64,000 nucleotides of DNA from Mangrovimonas yunxiaonensis (GTDB lineage Bacteria; Bacteroidota; Bacteroidia; Flavobacteriales; Flavobacteriaceae), in assembly GCF_000733475.1 (NCBI RefSeq), contig NZ_JPFK01000003.1:62001-126000 (forward strand), written 5' to 3'. Positions 18,573-27,039 of this stretch are shown here, piece after piece. The translations under genes and the position numbers were made by a program. The first letter of the stretch is position 1. Each line of letters starts with the position of its first letter. The notes below the pieces were generated by a model. It ran no database searches and had not been told where the DNA came from. It saw nothing but the letters and a program-made list of their open reading frames with translations.

Positions 18573-19376
18573 ATGCAACTAAAAGAAAAAACAGTTTTAA
18601 TTACCGGTGGAGCATCTGGAATTGGTAAAATTATGGTGCGTTTAATGTTAGAACGAAAAGCCAAAGTTATTATCTGGGACATTAATCAAGAAAGCATTGA
18701 TAAAACCATAGCCGAATGTTCAAACAAAGGAGTACTATTTGGTTACAACGTTGATGTTTCAAACCTTGAACAAATTCAAGATACCGCTAAAAAAGTTAAA
18801 GCAGAAATTGGGGTTGTCGATGTTTTAATCAACAATGCAGGAATAATCGTCGGTAAATATTTTAAGGATCAGACGACATCCGAGATTTCAAAAACAATGG
18901 CCATTAATGCAAATGCGCCCATGTTTATTACCAGGGCGTTTCTTGATGATATGTTGCATCAAAATTCGGGGCATATTTGCAATATTACTTCGTCTGGCGG
19001 ATTAGTTTCAAACCCTAAAATGTCTGTTTACGTAGCGAGCAAATGGTCGCTCATCGGTTGGTCGGATAGTGTGCGCTTGGAGATGAAACAAATGGATAAA
19101 AACGTGCATGTTACCACAATACTGCCTTACTACATTAATACAGGTATGTTTGATGGTGTAAAATCTAAAATTCCAATTCTCGAACCCGAAGCAACAGCAT
19201 TAACCATTGTTAAAGCGATTGAAAAGAATAAAAAACTAATCAGTATTCCTGGCTACATTTATAGGTTTACGCGTTTTGGCCAAGCGGTCATGCCGATTGC
19301 CGTTTTCGATTGGTTTGCTGGAGAGGTGCTTGGGATTTATAACACCATGGCACATTTTACAGGGCGCAAAAAGTAG
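18573..19376 (+). CDS. Short-chain dehydrogenase/reductase
   Basis: 267 residues from the ATG at 18573 (MQLKEKTVLITGGASGIG); an upstream TTG at 18552 is less likely. It has a classical SDR layout: TGGASGIG cofactor loop, Asp after strand 2 (IWDIN, favouring NAD), NNAG (INNAGI), catalytic Ser in ITSSGG and YVASK. The hydrophobic C-terminal tail (MPIAVFDWFAGEVLGIY) resembles retinol dehydrogenase/DHRS-like members that associate with membranes. The substrate is unknown. A small hairpin AGCCAA/TTGGCT lies just upstream. Confidence 0.85.
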   Translation: MQLKEKTVLITGGASGIGKIMVRLMLERKAKVIIWDINQESIDKTIAECSNKGVLFGYNVDVSNLEQIQDTAKKVKAEIGVVDVLINNAGIIVGKYFKDQTTSEISKTMAINANAPMFITRAFLDDMLHQNSGHICNITSSGGLVSNPKMSVYVASKWSLIGWSDSVRLEMKQMDKNVHVTTILPYYINTGMFDGVKSKIPILEPEATALTIVKAIEKNKKLISIPGYIYRFTRFGQAVMPIAVFDWFAGEVLGIYNTMAHFTGRKK

Positions 19377-19574
19377 CTTTTAAATGTTTGGCATTAATTA
19401 AAGGGGTTTATCCAATAAAAAATCACGCCTGCCAACACGCACCACACATAAAGACTTGCTCTCGCCTAGCCTTCTTGCTGACCCCGTGCTTAACCAAAAC
19501 CCACCATCTTTTTCTCCATAACTAGAGGCCACACAAAATAGTTGTGTTATGGCATTAAATGGAAATAATTGTTT

Positions 19575-20465
19575 TTATTGAAACAGGTCTGAGGATATGT
19601 ACCGATCGCCTATATCGCATATAACCGTTACAATAACACCCGACTCTAAGGTGTTGGCTACTTGCAATGCCGAAGCGACTGCCCCGCCACTACTCATGCC
19701 AGCAAACACGCCCTCTTCCTTAGCCAGTTTATTGGCAATGTTACGGGCATCTTCTTCGCTAACCTCAACAACGGCATCTACTTTTTCCTTATTGAATATT
19801 TTGGGCAAATAAGCTTCCGGCCATTTTCTAATTCCCGGTATTTTGGCGTCATCTTTGGGCTGGGCTCCAATTATTGCAATGTTGGGATTTTGTTCTTTTA
19901 AATACGTAGAAACCCCCATAATGGTTCCTGTTGTGCCCATAGCCGAGACAAAATGGGTGATTTCGCCCTGGGTGTCTCGCCATATTTCTGGCCCAGTGGT
20001 GTTGTAATGGGCTTTCCAATTATCGTCATTGGCAAATTGGTTAAGCATAAAGTATCCGTTTTCTTTATGCAATTGTTCGGCCAAATCACGAGCCCCTTCT
20101 ATGCCGTCTGCTTCTGAAGTTAATATAAGTTCGGCGCCATAGGCACGCATGGTTTTTATACGCTCTTTGGTAGCATTTTCAGGCATAACCAATATCATAT
20201 GCACCCCTAGCAATCGTGAAATAAACGCCAGGGCAATACCGGTATTGCCGCTAGTAGCTTCAATTAGGGTATCTCCTTTTTTAATATCGCCACGCTTTAA
20301 AGCTTCCGAAATCATGTTATGGGCCGCACGGTCTTTTACGCTGCCTCCAGGGTTTTTACCTTCCATTTTTAAAAACAAACGCACCCCTTCTTTTTTAACA
20401 AGGTGCTTAACCTCTATTAAAGGTGTGTTTCCTATTAGGTCTAATACAGACTGGCTATTTATCAT
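19575..20465 (-). CDS. cysM: Cysteine synthase B (O-acetylserine thiol-lyase)
   Basis: 296-residue fold-type II PLP enzyme with GNTPLIEV, the PLP lysine in GGSVKDRAAHNMI, the substrate loop TSGNTGIALA and the phosphate-binding glycine run SAMGTTGTIMG. It makes cysteine from O-acetylserine and sulfide or thiosulfate. The start overlaps the cysE stop by 11 bases, so translation is coupled. Downstream of the stop the same frame remains open for about 59 codons (to 19398), which is probably chance, since the protein already has full length. Confidence 0.94.
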   Translation of the reverse strand: MINSQSVLDLIGNTPLIEVKHLVKKEGVRLFLKMEGKNPGGSVKDRAAHNMISEALKRGDIKKGDTLIEATSGNTGIALAFISRLLGVHMILVMPENATKERIKTMRAYGAELILTSEADGIEGARDLAEQLHKENGYFMLNQFANDDNWKAHYNTTGPEIWRDTQGEITHFVSAMGTTGTIMGVSTYLKEQNPNIAIIGAQPKDDAKIPGIRKWPEAYLPKIFNKEKVDAVVEVSEEDARNIANKLAKEEGVFAGMSSGGAVASALQVANTLESGVIVTVICDIGDRYISSDLFQ

Positions 20466-21192
20466 GTTTTCTAGTGCTTATTTTTATTTCGGATTGGTAG
20501 GTTACCAAGGCGTTTGGAGGCACCGATTTGGTAATCCATACATTTGCCCCAATAATGCTGTTGGCTCCTATAACAATGTCGCCGCCCAAAATTGTGGCAT
20601 TGGCATAAATGGTCACATTGTCTTCAATTGTAGGATGCCGCTTGGTTTGCGACAGGCTTTTTTTAACCGACAACCCGCCCAAGGTTACCCCTTGATAAAT
20701 TTTCACATTATTCTTTATAATGGTGGTTTCACCTATAACAATTCCCGTACCGTGGTCTATAAAAAACGACGTTCCAATGGTCGCTCCTGGATGGATATCG
20801 ATGCCGGTCTTGCCATGAATGCATTCGCTCATCATACGTGCCACAATAGGAAGTCCTAACCTAAAAAGCTCATGGCTCATACGATGAATGGCTATGGCGT
20901 GAAAACCAGGGTAGGCCAAATACACCTCATGCAGTCCTTTGCATGCCGGGTCGTTTTTTTCTGTAGCTAGGGCATCAAGCTCTATGCTTCGTTTAATCTC
21001 CGGCAGCTTTTCCCTAAAGGCCTGCCATAAATCGTCTGGTTTGTTGGTTGTAATCTCTGAAACCACATTCTTAAAAATATGCTCCAAAGCATCCAATTCC
21101 TGTTGCTGGTGCTTCTCCTCATCAAACAAGGCATAAAACAACCGCTTTGTAAAGTTGGCAACGTCCTCTTTGATTCGTAAATTAATTCGCAT
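20455..21192 (-). CDS. cysE: Serine O-acetyltransferase
   Basis: 245 residues with an N-terminal helical domain and a C-terminal left-handed beta helix of hexapeptide repeats (GIDIHPGATIGTSFFIDHGTGIVIGETTIIKNNVKIYQ begins this region; catalytic His in DHGTG). It acetylates serine to O-acetylserine, the substrate of the overlapping cysM product. It is longer at the N-terminus than minimal SATs, as in the SatA/EpsC type. It begins its own unit, as a terminator (21262-21293) separates it from the siroheme/sulfite reductase group upstream. Confidence 0.93.
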   Translation of the reverse strand: MRINLRIKEDVANFTKRLFYALFDEEKHQQQELDALEHIFKNVVSEITTNKPDDLWQAFREKLPEIKRSIELDALATEKNDPACKGLHEVYLAYPGFHAIAIHRMSHELFRLGLPIVARMMSECIHGKTGIDIHPGATIGTSFFIDHGTGIVIGETTIIKNNVKIYQGVTLGGLSVKKSLSQTKRHPTIEDNVTIYANATILGGDIVIGANSIIGANVWITKSVPPNALVTYQSEIKISTRKHDK

Positions 21193-21261
21193 AGTTATGT
21201 TTTATAACCGCTAAGGTACTATTCAAAGTTAGGATTTATAATTTTTTTTTACGAATAATTA

Positions 21262-21293
21262 AAATAAAACCCCGAAGCACCAAAGCCTCGGGG
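21262..21293 (-). terminator. Intrinsic terminator after the sulfite reduction operon
   Basis: Minus strand CCCCGA (21293-21288), loop containing a further GC pair, TCGGGG (21275-21270), then TTTTATTTT. It lies 18 bases beyond the stop of the FNR-like gene. Confidence 0.85.
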
Positions 21294-21310
21294 AATTATC
21301 TACTAAAAAT

Positions 21311-22360
21311 CTAGTTTATGGCTTGTACTACGGCTTTAGGTGCTTCTTTTCTTGTGCCATCGAAACCATTAATCCCGCTAACGGTTGTGTATTTAAGCAC
21401 ATATTTTTTTCCGGGGTTAATGATTTTATAAGCCGATTGGCACATTAAAGTTGCCTCATGAAACCCACAAAGGATAAGTTTTAATTTGCCCTCGTAGGTA
21501 TTTACATCACCAATGGCAAAAATTCCAGGGATGTTGGTTTGATAGTCTAGCGTATCTACTTTAATGGCATTTTTCTCTATCTCCAAGCCCCAGTCTGCAA
21601 TAGGGCCTAGTTTGGGAGACAGCCCAAACAAGGGGATAAAGTGATCTGCTTCCAGAAGGATGTTTTCGCCTTCTTGCACTATGGTTAGGGCTTCTAATGA
21701 TTCATTTCCATGCAGGGCTGTTACTTCGGCCGGGGTAATTAGGTTAATTTTTCCTAGCAGTTTTAATTCCTTAACTTTCTCTACAGAATCTAAAGCGCCA
21801 CGAAACTCATTCCGTCTATGCACCAAAGTAACCTCTTCTGCTATGTCGGCCAAAAAGATGCTCCAGTCTAATGCCGAATCGCCACCACCAGAAATAACCA
21901 CTTTTTTACCTCTGTATTTTTCTGGGTCTTTAATAAAGTACTCTACGCCCTTATCTTCGTAATGGGCAATGTTATCAATTAAAGGTTTTCGTGGTTCAAA
22001 AGATCCTAACCCACCAGCTATAGCCACTATAGGCGCTTGGTGCTTGGTGCCCTTGTTGGTAGTTACCACAAACGACCCATCGTCAAGTTTTTCTATGGTA
22101 TCGGCGCGTTCACCTAAGGTAAACCCTGGCTTAAACTGTTTGCCCTGCTCCAATAGATTTTTGGTTAAATCGCCCGCCAAAACTTCTGGAAATCCCGGGA
22201 TGTCGTAAATAGGTTTTTTAGGGTATAGTTCGGAACACTGCCCTCCAGGTTGTGGTAAAGCATCAATTAAATGGCACTTTAATTTTAACAATCCTGCTTC
22301 AAAAACAGTAAATAATCCTGTTGGTCCCGCTCCTATTATAAGGATATCCGTCTTAATCAT
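21311..22360 (-). CDS. Ferredoxin--NADP reductase-like flavoprotein (thioredoxin reductase-like)
   Basis: 349 residues with an N-terminal FAD motif (ILIIGAGPTGLFTVFEAG), an NAD(P) motif (KVVISGGGDSALDWSIFLA, about residues 150-168) and a C-terminal FAD segment (GIFAIGDVNTYEGKLKLI). There is no CxxC redox pair, which separates it from thioredoxin reductase and points to the FNR class. Its place directly behind siroheme and sulfite reductase genes suggests that it feeds electrons, probably through ferredoxin, to sulfite reductase. Its ATG overlaps the upstream stop (22357-22360). Confidence 0.85.
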   Translation of the reverse strand: MIKTDILIIGAGPTGLFTVFEAGLLKLKCHLIDALPQPGGQCSELYPKKPIYDIPGFPEVLAGDLTKNLLEQGKQFKPGFTLGERADTIEKLDDGSFVVTTNKGTKHQAPIVAIAGGLGSFEPRKPLIDNIAHYEDKGVEYFIKDPEKYRGKKVVISGGGDSALDWSIFLADIAEEVTLVHRRNEFRGALDSVEKVKELKLLGKINLITPAEVTALHGNESLEALTIVQEGENILLEADHFIPLFGLSPKLGPIADWGLEIEKNAIKVDTLDYQTNIPGIFAIGDVNTYEGKLKLILCGFHEATLMCQSAYKIINPGKKYVLKYTTVSGINGFDGTRKEAPKAVVQAIN

Positions 22361-22950
22361 AATACGTTTCTTTTTTGTGTAATTAATCCTTTGGTAATTT
22401 TGTTTAACGTACTCACTTTGTACGCAAAATCCCCTTTAATGGTTTGTCTATATAAGTTTAAATTTTGAACCAGTTGATCTATGTTTTCTGGGATAACTTC
22501 CTCGAAAAACTGTCGCAAACGTTTGGCTGTTGTTGGTGATTTCCCATTGGTTGAAATGGCGACCTTCACATGTCCTTTGGTAACAATACCGCCTAAGTAA
22601 AAATCACATAGTTCGGGGGTGTCGGCGACATTTACCAAAAGGTTTCTGGCCTTGGCATCGTCGTGGATTTGTTTGTTTACCAAAACCCTATCGGTTGCAG
22701 CAATTACCATATCCATATCTACCAAAAATGCTCTGTCGTAAGACATTCGAATGATTTTCACATCAAATTGTTCTGCCAATGTTAAAACCGCATCATTAAA
22801 AGTATTGGCCACCATAGTAACCTGGGCGTCTGGACTGGACTTTAATAAAAAGGTGAGCTTTTCCAGTGCCACATTACCTCCACCCACAATAAGGGTGTTA
22901 ATACGATTCATTTTTATAAAGATGGGATATAAATTATTTCTTCCTTCCAT
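22357..22950 (-). CDS. Precorrin-2 dehydrogenase / sirohydrochlorin ferrochelatase
   Basis: 197 residues, the size of stand-alone Met8/SirC proteins, with a Rossmann motif (RINTLIVGGGNVALEKLTFLL), DMVIAATD, NVADTPELCDF and the AISTNGKSPTTAKRLR motif near the end. It oxidises precorrin-2 and probably inserts iron to make siroheme, the cofactor of the sulfite reductase encoded upstream. It corresponds to the N-terminal part of CysG, while the methylase part is the separate cobA gene 49 bases upstream. Confidence 0.9.
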   Translation of the reverse strand: MEGRNNLYPIFIKMNRINTLIVGGGNVALEKLTFLLKSSPDAQVTMVANTFNDAVLTLAEQFDVKIIRMSYDRAFLVDMDMVIAATDRVLVNKQIHDDAKARNLLVNVADTPELCDFYLGGIVTKGHVKVAISTNGKSPTTAKRLRQFFEEVIPENIDQLVQNLNLYRQTIKGDFAYKVSTLNKITKGLITQKRNVL

Positions 22951-22999
22951 TATTTCATATCGTTTTTACAAGATTTTAAATCTGTGTTTCTACAGCTTT

Positions 23000-23773
23000 T
23001 TAAGATGATAATTTATACACCTGCTTTGTTATGGCGCCCAATGCGGCTCTTTCCTTAACCACTTCGCCCACTACGATAATGGCTGGATTGGCCAATTTTT
23101 TTTCTGAAACAACCTCAGCAATAGTCGCCACGGTACCCTCGCCATATTTTTCGTTTTCGGTGGTGCCGTTTTGTATGATGGCTACTGGTGTTTCTCCCCG
23201 GCCTTCTGCCGCAAAGACATCCATGATGTTTTGCAATTGCCCCATGCCCATTAAAATAACTACTGTAGCGGTTGATTGTGCTGCCAACAGAATGTCGTTG
23301 GACATGTGGTGCGATTTGGTGGTTCCGGTAATGACCCAAAAACTTTCGGAGCTGCCTCGTTTGGTTAACGGAATGCCTTGATAGGCGGGCACAGCCAATG
23401 CCGATGAAATGCCTGGAACCACATAGCCCGCTACACCGTATTGTTGCGCATAGTCTATTTCTTCGGCACCACGACCAAAAATAAATGGATCGCCGCCCTT
23501 AAGGCGTACCACGTGACCTTTAGTCTGGGCGCGCTGTAAAATTAGCTCGTTAATTTGCTCTTGCTGATAGGCATAACAGCCTTTTCGTTTGCCAACAAAA
23601 ATCAATTCGGCACTAGGAGCTGCATATTCCAATAAGCTTTTATTAACCAAAGCATCGTAAAGCACCACATCTGCCGAAGCTAAGGCTTTAATCGCCTTTA
23701 AGGTAATTAATTCTGGGTCTCCAGGGCCTGCGCCTACTACCGTTAATGTTGGTCTGTTATTCTCCTGCTTCAT
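23000..23773 (-). CDS. cobA: Uroporphyrinogen-III C-methyltransferase
   Basis: 257 residues with VVGAGPGDPELITLKAIKAL, DVVLYDALV, the conserved VVRLKGGDPFIFGRGAEE and GIPLTKRG motifs of SUMT enzymes. It makes precorrin-2 from uroporphyrinogen III with two SAM, the first step toward siroheme. The start overlaps the sulfite reductase stop by 17 bases. With its neighbours it forms a dedicated siroheme-sulfite reductase unit. Confidence 0.95.
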   Translation of the reverse strand: MKQENNRPTLTVVGAGPGDPELITLKAIKALASADVVLYDALVNKSLLEYAAPSAELIFVGKRKGCYAYQQEQINELILQRAQTKGHVVRLKGGDPFIFGRGAEEIDYAQQYGVAGYVVPGISSALAVPAYQGIPLTKRGSSESFWVITGTTKSHHMSNDILLAAQSTATVVILMGMGQLQNIMDVFAAEGRGETPVAIIQNGTTENEKYGEGTVATIAEVVSEKKLANPAIIVVGEVVKERAALGAITKQVYKLSS

Positions 23774-25856
23774 GTATTAAATCCTCCTTTCTATAGCGTT
23801 CTATCATCTCAAAGAATGTTATGGCCTTACTTAAGTAATCTGCGGCAAACGCAACGGTTGGTTCGTTTTTATTGATTTGGTACACCACCTCTGAAAAGGT
23901 CCCGTTGTGTGCGATCTTTTCAGCAGCAACAAAATGCTCGTCGAATAGAGTGACAATATTGGCTTGGGTGTTGGTTTTAATATCTTCTGCCGTTAGCAGG
24001 GCCTTGGCGCCATTAATAAAGGCCGTATAGGCATAATAAATGGCATCGGCATAGGCTTTGTTATCGTAGGCATCTTTAGCATAATCCAGTTTTTCTTTGG
24101 CCTCGAACAACAAGGTTTGCACTAAGTCGATAACCACCCCTGCACATTCGCCTACACCAACTTCCTGTACATATTTAGAGGTGTTTCCCCAATCGATAAA
24201 ATCTGCATCCTGCAAACGATCGGTATTGGAAAGGCCTACCAGAAAATCGTAAAAGTATTTTTGTCCCTGCCTATCGTAATAGCTTAAAAAGGCTTCGTCG
24301 TCTATTCTATTTTCAGAAAAGTCGTCCAAAATTAGGCGTAAGGCTTGCGGCCCCTGTTTAGAAGGCAATTTAATAACCTTATCGGCAAATCGCCCGGCGC
24401 CGTTTCCTAAAACCCCACCCCCCAAAAGTACTTGTACTGCTGGTGCCACACGTTTATCTTTGGTTCTGATGGACATGCCCTGAAACCCAATGTGCGCCAT
24501 ATTATGTTGCCCACAGGCATTCATACAACCACTAATTTTTATGGCTATTTCTGTATTGCCCACATATTGCGGATACTCCGTTTGCAGCACACGCTCTAGT
24601 TCGTCTGCCAAACCAGTACTGCTGGCAATTCCCAAATTACAGGTGTCTGTACCTGGGCAGGCCGTTATATCGGTGGTAGCGTTGTAGCCTAACGCTGTAA
24701 ACCCTAAGGCTTTTAATTCGTTATAAAAATGCGGCAACAAGGCGGCTTTTACATGGCGGATTAATATGTTTTGACGCAGGGTAAAACGCAGCTCGTTAGC
24801 GGCATAGTCTTTAATTAAACTCGCTAATTTTCTGGCTTTTTCTGTTGAAAAGTCGCCCAATTTTACTTTTATGCCTATGGCAAAAAGACCATCTTGTTTT
24901 TGTGGAAACACATTAAGCGATTTCCAATGCTGAAAAGCTTCCTTATCTGCTATAACCGTTGTGGGTACATTGGCTTCTGCCAAGACAAATCCGAAGCCTT
25001 CGGTATCTATGGCAACCGTGTGCTGCGACAAGGCTTTGGTTTCGGCTTCTACTAACTGTACGAAAGCTTCTAAGCCAATGTCTTTGATTAAAAATTTCAT
25101 ACGGGCTTTTAATCGTCTTGAACGCTCGCCGTGCCTATCGAAAACACGTAAAACACTTTCGATTACCGGAATGATTTTATCGGTTGGTAAAAACTCATAC
25201 AGCACATCGGCTTCACGGGGCTGCGACCCTAAACCGCCACCTAGCATAACTTTAAACCCTCTTTGACCATTTTGCACTTTTGGAATAAACCCCAAATCGT
25301 GAATGTAGCTTAAAGCAGTGTCCTCATCGGAGGAGGAGAATGCAATTTTAAACTTTCTACCCATTTCCTGGCACACTGGATTTCTTAGGAAAAACTGAAA
25401 TGTTGCATGCGCATAAGGCGTTACATCGAAAGGCTCGTTAACGTCTATCCCAGCCTTGGCACTTGCCGTTACGTTTCTAACGGTATTACCACACGCCTCT
25501 CTAATGGTGATATCGTCTTTTTCCAGATCGGCCCAAAGTTGTGGTGTTCGATCTAAACTAACATAATGAATTTGAATGTCCTGACGGGTGGTGATGTGCA
25601 ATCTCCCCCTAGAGTACTCGTCGGATACCTCTGAGATACGCAACAATTGCTCGCTTGTTACTTTTCCGTAGGGTAATTTAATTCGTACCATTTGAACCCC
25701 CTGTTGCCTTTGGCCATAAATACCTCTTGCCAGACGCAGGCTGCGAAACCGCTCTTCATCGACGCTTCCTTCTCTAAACAATCGAATTTTTTTCTCTAAT
25801 TCGATAATGTCCTTCTCTACAAATGGGCTTTCTATTTCGGTTCTAAAACTTTGCAT
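23757..25856 (-). CDS. Sulfite reductase hemoprotein with C-terminal HEPN domain
   Basis: 699 residues. Residues 1-about 560 are a nitrite/sulfite reductase: LRLARGIYGQRQQGVQMVRIKLPYG, LHITTRQDIQIHYV, and cluster cysteines in TACPGTDTCNLG (about 402) and SGCMNACGQHN (about 445) that bind 4Fe-4S next to siroheme. Residues about 575-690 are a helical HEPN-like domain (AKEKLDYAKDAYDNKAYADAIYYAYTAF). Siroheme genes follow directly, and cysH precedes by 32 bases. Sulfite is favoured over nitrite by context. The HEPN module lacks an obvious RxxxxH ribonuclease motif, so it is probably a protein-interaction domain. Confidence 0.9.
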   Translation of the reverse strand: MQSFRTEIESPFVEKDIIELEKKIRLFREGSVDEERFRSLRLARGIYGQRQQGVQMVRIKLPYGKVTSEQLLRISEVSDEYSRGRLHITTRQDIQIHYVSLDRTPQLWADLEKDDITIREACGNTVRNVTASAKAGIDVNEPFDVTPYAHATFQFFLRNPVCQEMGRKFKIAFSSSDEDTALSYIHDLGFIPKVQNGQRGFKVMLGGGLGSQPREADVLYEFLPTDKIIPVIESVLRVFDRHGERSRRLKARMKFLIKDIGLEAFVQLVEAETKALSQHTVAIDTEGFGFVLAEANVPTTVIADKEAFQHWKSLNVFPQKQDGLFAIGIKVKLGDFSTEKARKLASLIKDYAANELRFTLRQNILIRHVKAALLPHFYNELKALGFTALGYNATTDITACPGTDTCNLGIASSTGLADELERVLQTEYPQYVGNTEIAIKISGCMNACGQHNMAHIGFQGMSIRTKDKRVAPAVQVLLGGGVLGNGAGRFADKVIKLPSKQGPQALRLILDDFSENRIDDEAFLSYYDRQGQKYFYDFLVGLSNTDRLQDADFIDWGNTSKYVQEVGVGECAGVVIDLVQTLLFEAKEKLDYAKDAYDNKAYADAIYYAYTAFINGAKALLTAEDIKTNTQANIVTLFDEHFVAAEKIAHNGTFSEVVYQINKNEPTVAFAADYLSKAITFFEMIERYRKEDLIHEAGE

Positions 25857-25888
25857 GGTTTTGTTTTATATGCTTCTTTTTTTACTTT

Positions 25889-26512
25889 CTATTGAAAATG
25901 TATGCCACATTCCCGATTGCTTAAAGCCTTGATGGGATCGAAGTAATCGTAGTTTTTTGGCAAATCGTGTTTTTCTAAATAATCATCTAACTCGCTATCG
26001 CTCCAATAATAAAAAGGGCTAACCTTTAAAATGCCATCTTTGCTATAGCTTAAAATGTCTTTTTTATTTCTGTACTCGGTTTGTCTTACCCGAATGTTGG
26101 TAAACCACAAATCCGGCTTGAGTTCTTGCAGGGCCCGTCTAAAAGGTTCTAGCTTTACGACTTCTGAAAATTCATCGAAATTGTCATCTTCTAACGAAGG
26201 GAATCCAATGGTGGCTTCAATTTCTGCTTTACTTTTTAGCGCCTGATATTTCTGGATGTTTAAATTGAAACGCCCTATTAGCTGAGCCGCATGCTCGTAA
26301 GTGCTTGGTAAGTTGTAAAGGGTATCGCACCAAACAACCTTTATGTGTTCGTCTTTTTTTGAGATAGAACTCAACAATACCGCCGAATACACCCCAAAAC
26401 TGGTGGTTACAATTTTATTGGTCGTTTGGGCTAAGGCCCAATCTATAATATCTTCGGGGGTTTTGTCTCTAAGTTGTTTGTTCCAGTATTCAATATCAAT
26501 ATGCTGTATCAT
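25889..26512 (-). CDS. cysH: Phosphoadenylyl-sulfate reductase family protein
   Basis: 207 residues from the ATG at 26512-26510. A longer frame starting at a TTG (26560) would begin inside the -7 promoter element, so it is rejected. The fold is a PP-loop reductase (NKIVTTSFGVYSAV) with catalytic ECGIH at the C-terminus. Only two cysteines are present (WCDT and ECGIH); the CC...CxxC 4Fe-4S motif of APS reductases is absent, which favours PAPS as substrate and thioredoxin/glutaredoxin as reductant. Rrf2-type regulator immediately upstream. Confidence 0.88.
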   Translation of the reverse strand: MIQHIDIEYWNKQLRDKTPEDIIDWALAQTTNKIVTTSFGVYSAVLLSSISKKDEHIKVVWCDTLYNLPSTYEHAAQLIGRFNLNIQKYQALKSKAEIEATIGFPSLEDDNFDEFSEVVKLEPFRRALQELKPDLWFTNIRVRQTEYRNKKDILSYSKDGILKVSPFYYWSDSELDDYLEKHDLPKNYDYFDPIKALSNRECGIHFQ

Positions 26513-26557
26513 TATGCTTTGTTTTAATACTCCCATAGGAATAATAGGAATTGAGGG

Positions 26558-26601
26558 CAAAGGTAAAAAAACATTCTTTAAATCCTATTTATTGGGTAGG
26601 A
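26558..26601 (-). promoter_or_regulatory. cysH promoter with a palindromic operator
   Basis: A perfect TAnnTTTG (TACCTTTG, 26565-26558) lies 45 bases upstream of the cysH ATG. Just upstream is the 19-bp inverted repeat TCCTA-N9-TAGGA (26583-26601), about where a -33 element should be; no TTTG is seen there. Rrf2 regulators bind such A/T-rich dyads, and the rrf2 gene stops only 5 bases away, so it is the natural candidate regulator. Confidence 0.6.
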
Positions 26602-26605
26602 AAAT

Positions 26606-27013
26606 CTAAATTAAATCGGCAAGTGATTTATTATTGAAGATATTTAGCGTGCTATCCCGTACTTCTAGCATTAACTTATTTACAGAGCATGTATTCTCAT
26701 CTGGGCAGTCGTCGCACTTTTCATAAAAATTTAAGCTTACACAAGGCACCATAGCAATGGGGCCTTCCAGAATACGCATGACAGCCACCATTTTTATATC
26801 CTTAGGATCTTTTAAAAGATAATACCCACCAGTTTTGCCTTTTTTTGATCCTAAAAATCCATTTTTACGAAGGGTAAGCAAAATACTTTCCAAAAATTTT
26901 CTAGAGATATTCTCATGCTCAGATATTTCACTAATCTGAACTGGTTTATCACCTTCCTGTCTCGCTAAATAAGTGAGGGCTTTAAGGCCGTATTTGGTTT
27001 TCTTTGAAAGCAT
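26606..27013 (-). CDS. Rrf2 family transcriptional regulator
   Basis: 135 residues: winged helix-turn-helix (MLSKKTKYGLKALTYLA, ISEISEHENISRKFLESILLTLRKNGFL, SKKGKTGGYYL) and a C-terminal cysteine group C-x8-C-x2-C-x5-C (CVSLNFYEKCDDCPDENTC). IscR, NsrR and RsrR use three such cysteines for an Fe-S cluster, and CymR regulates cysteine genes without one. Here four cysteines make cluster binding plausible. Position between metZ and cysH implies control of sulfur assimilation. Confidence 0.9.
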   Translation of the reverse strand: MLSKKTKYGLKALTYLARQEGDKPVQISEISEHENISRKFLESILLTLRKNGFLGSKKGKTGGYYLLKDPKDIKMVAVMRILEGPIAMVPCVSLNFYEKCDDCPDENTCSVNKLMLEVRDSTLNIFNNKSLADLI

Positions 27014-27039
27014 GCACCAAATATAACCAAAATCTTAAT

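Noticed and set aside
19398-19574. 59 open codons in frame after the cysM stop
   Set aside because: CysM already has full family length; an open frame of this size has a fair chance of arising and shows no recognised domain, though a gene remnant cannot be excluded.
26513-26560. Longer N-terminus of CysH starting at TTG
   Set aside because: The TTG is part of the TACCTTTG promoter element, so it would not be transcribed as coding sequence.
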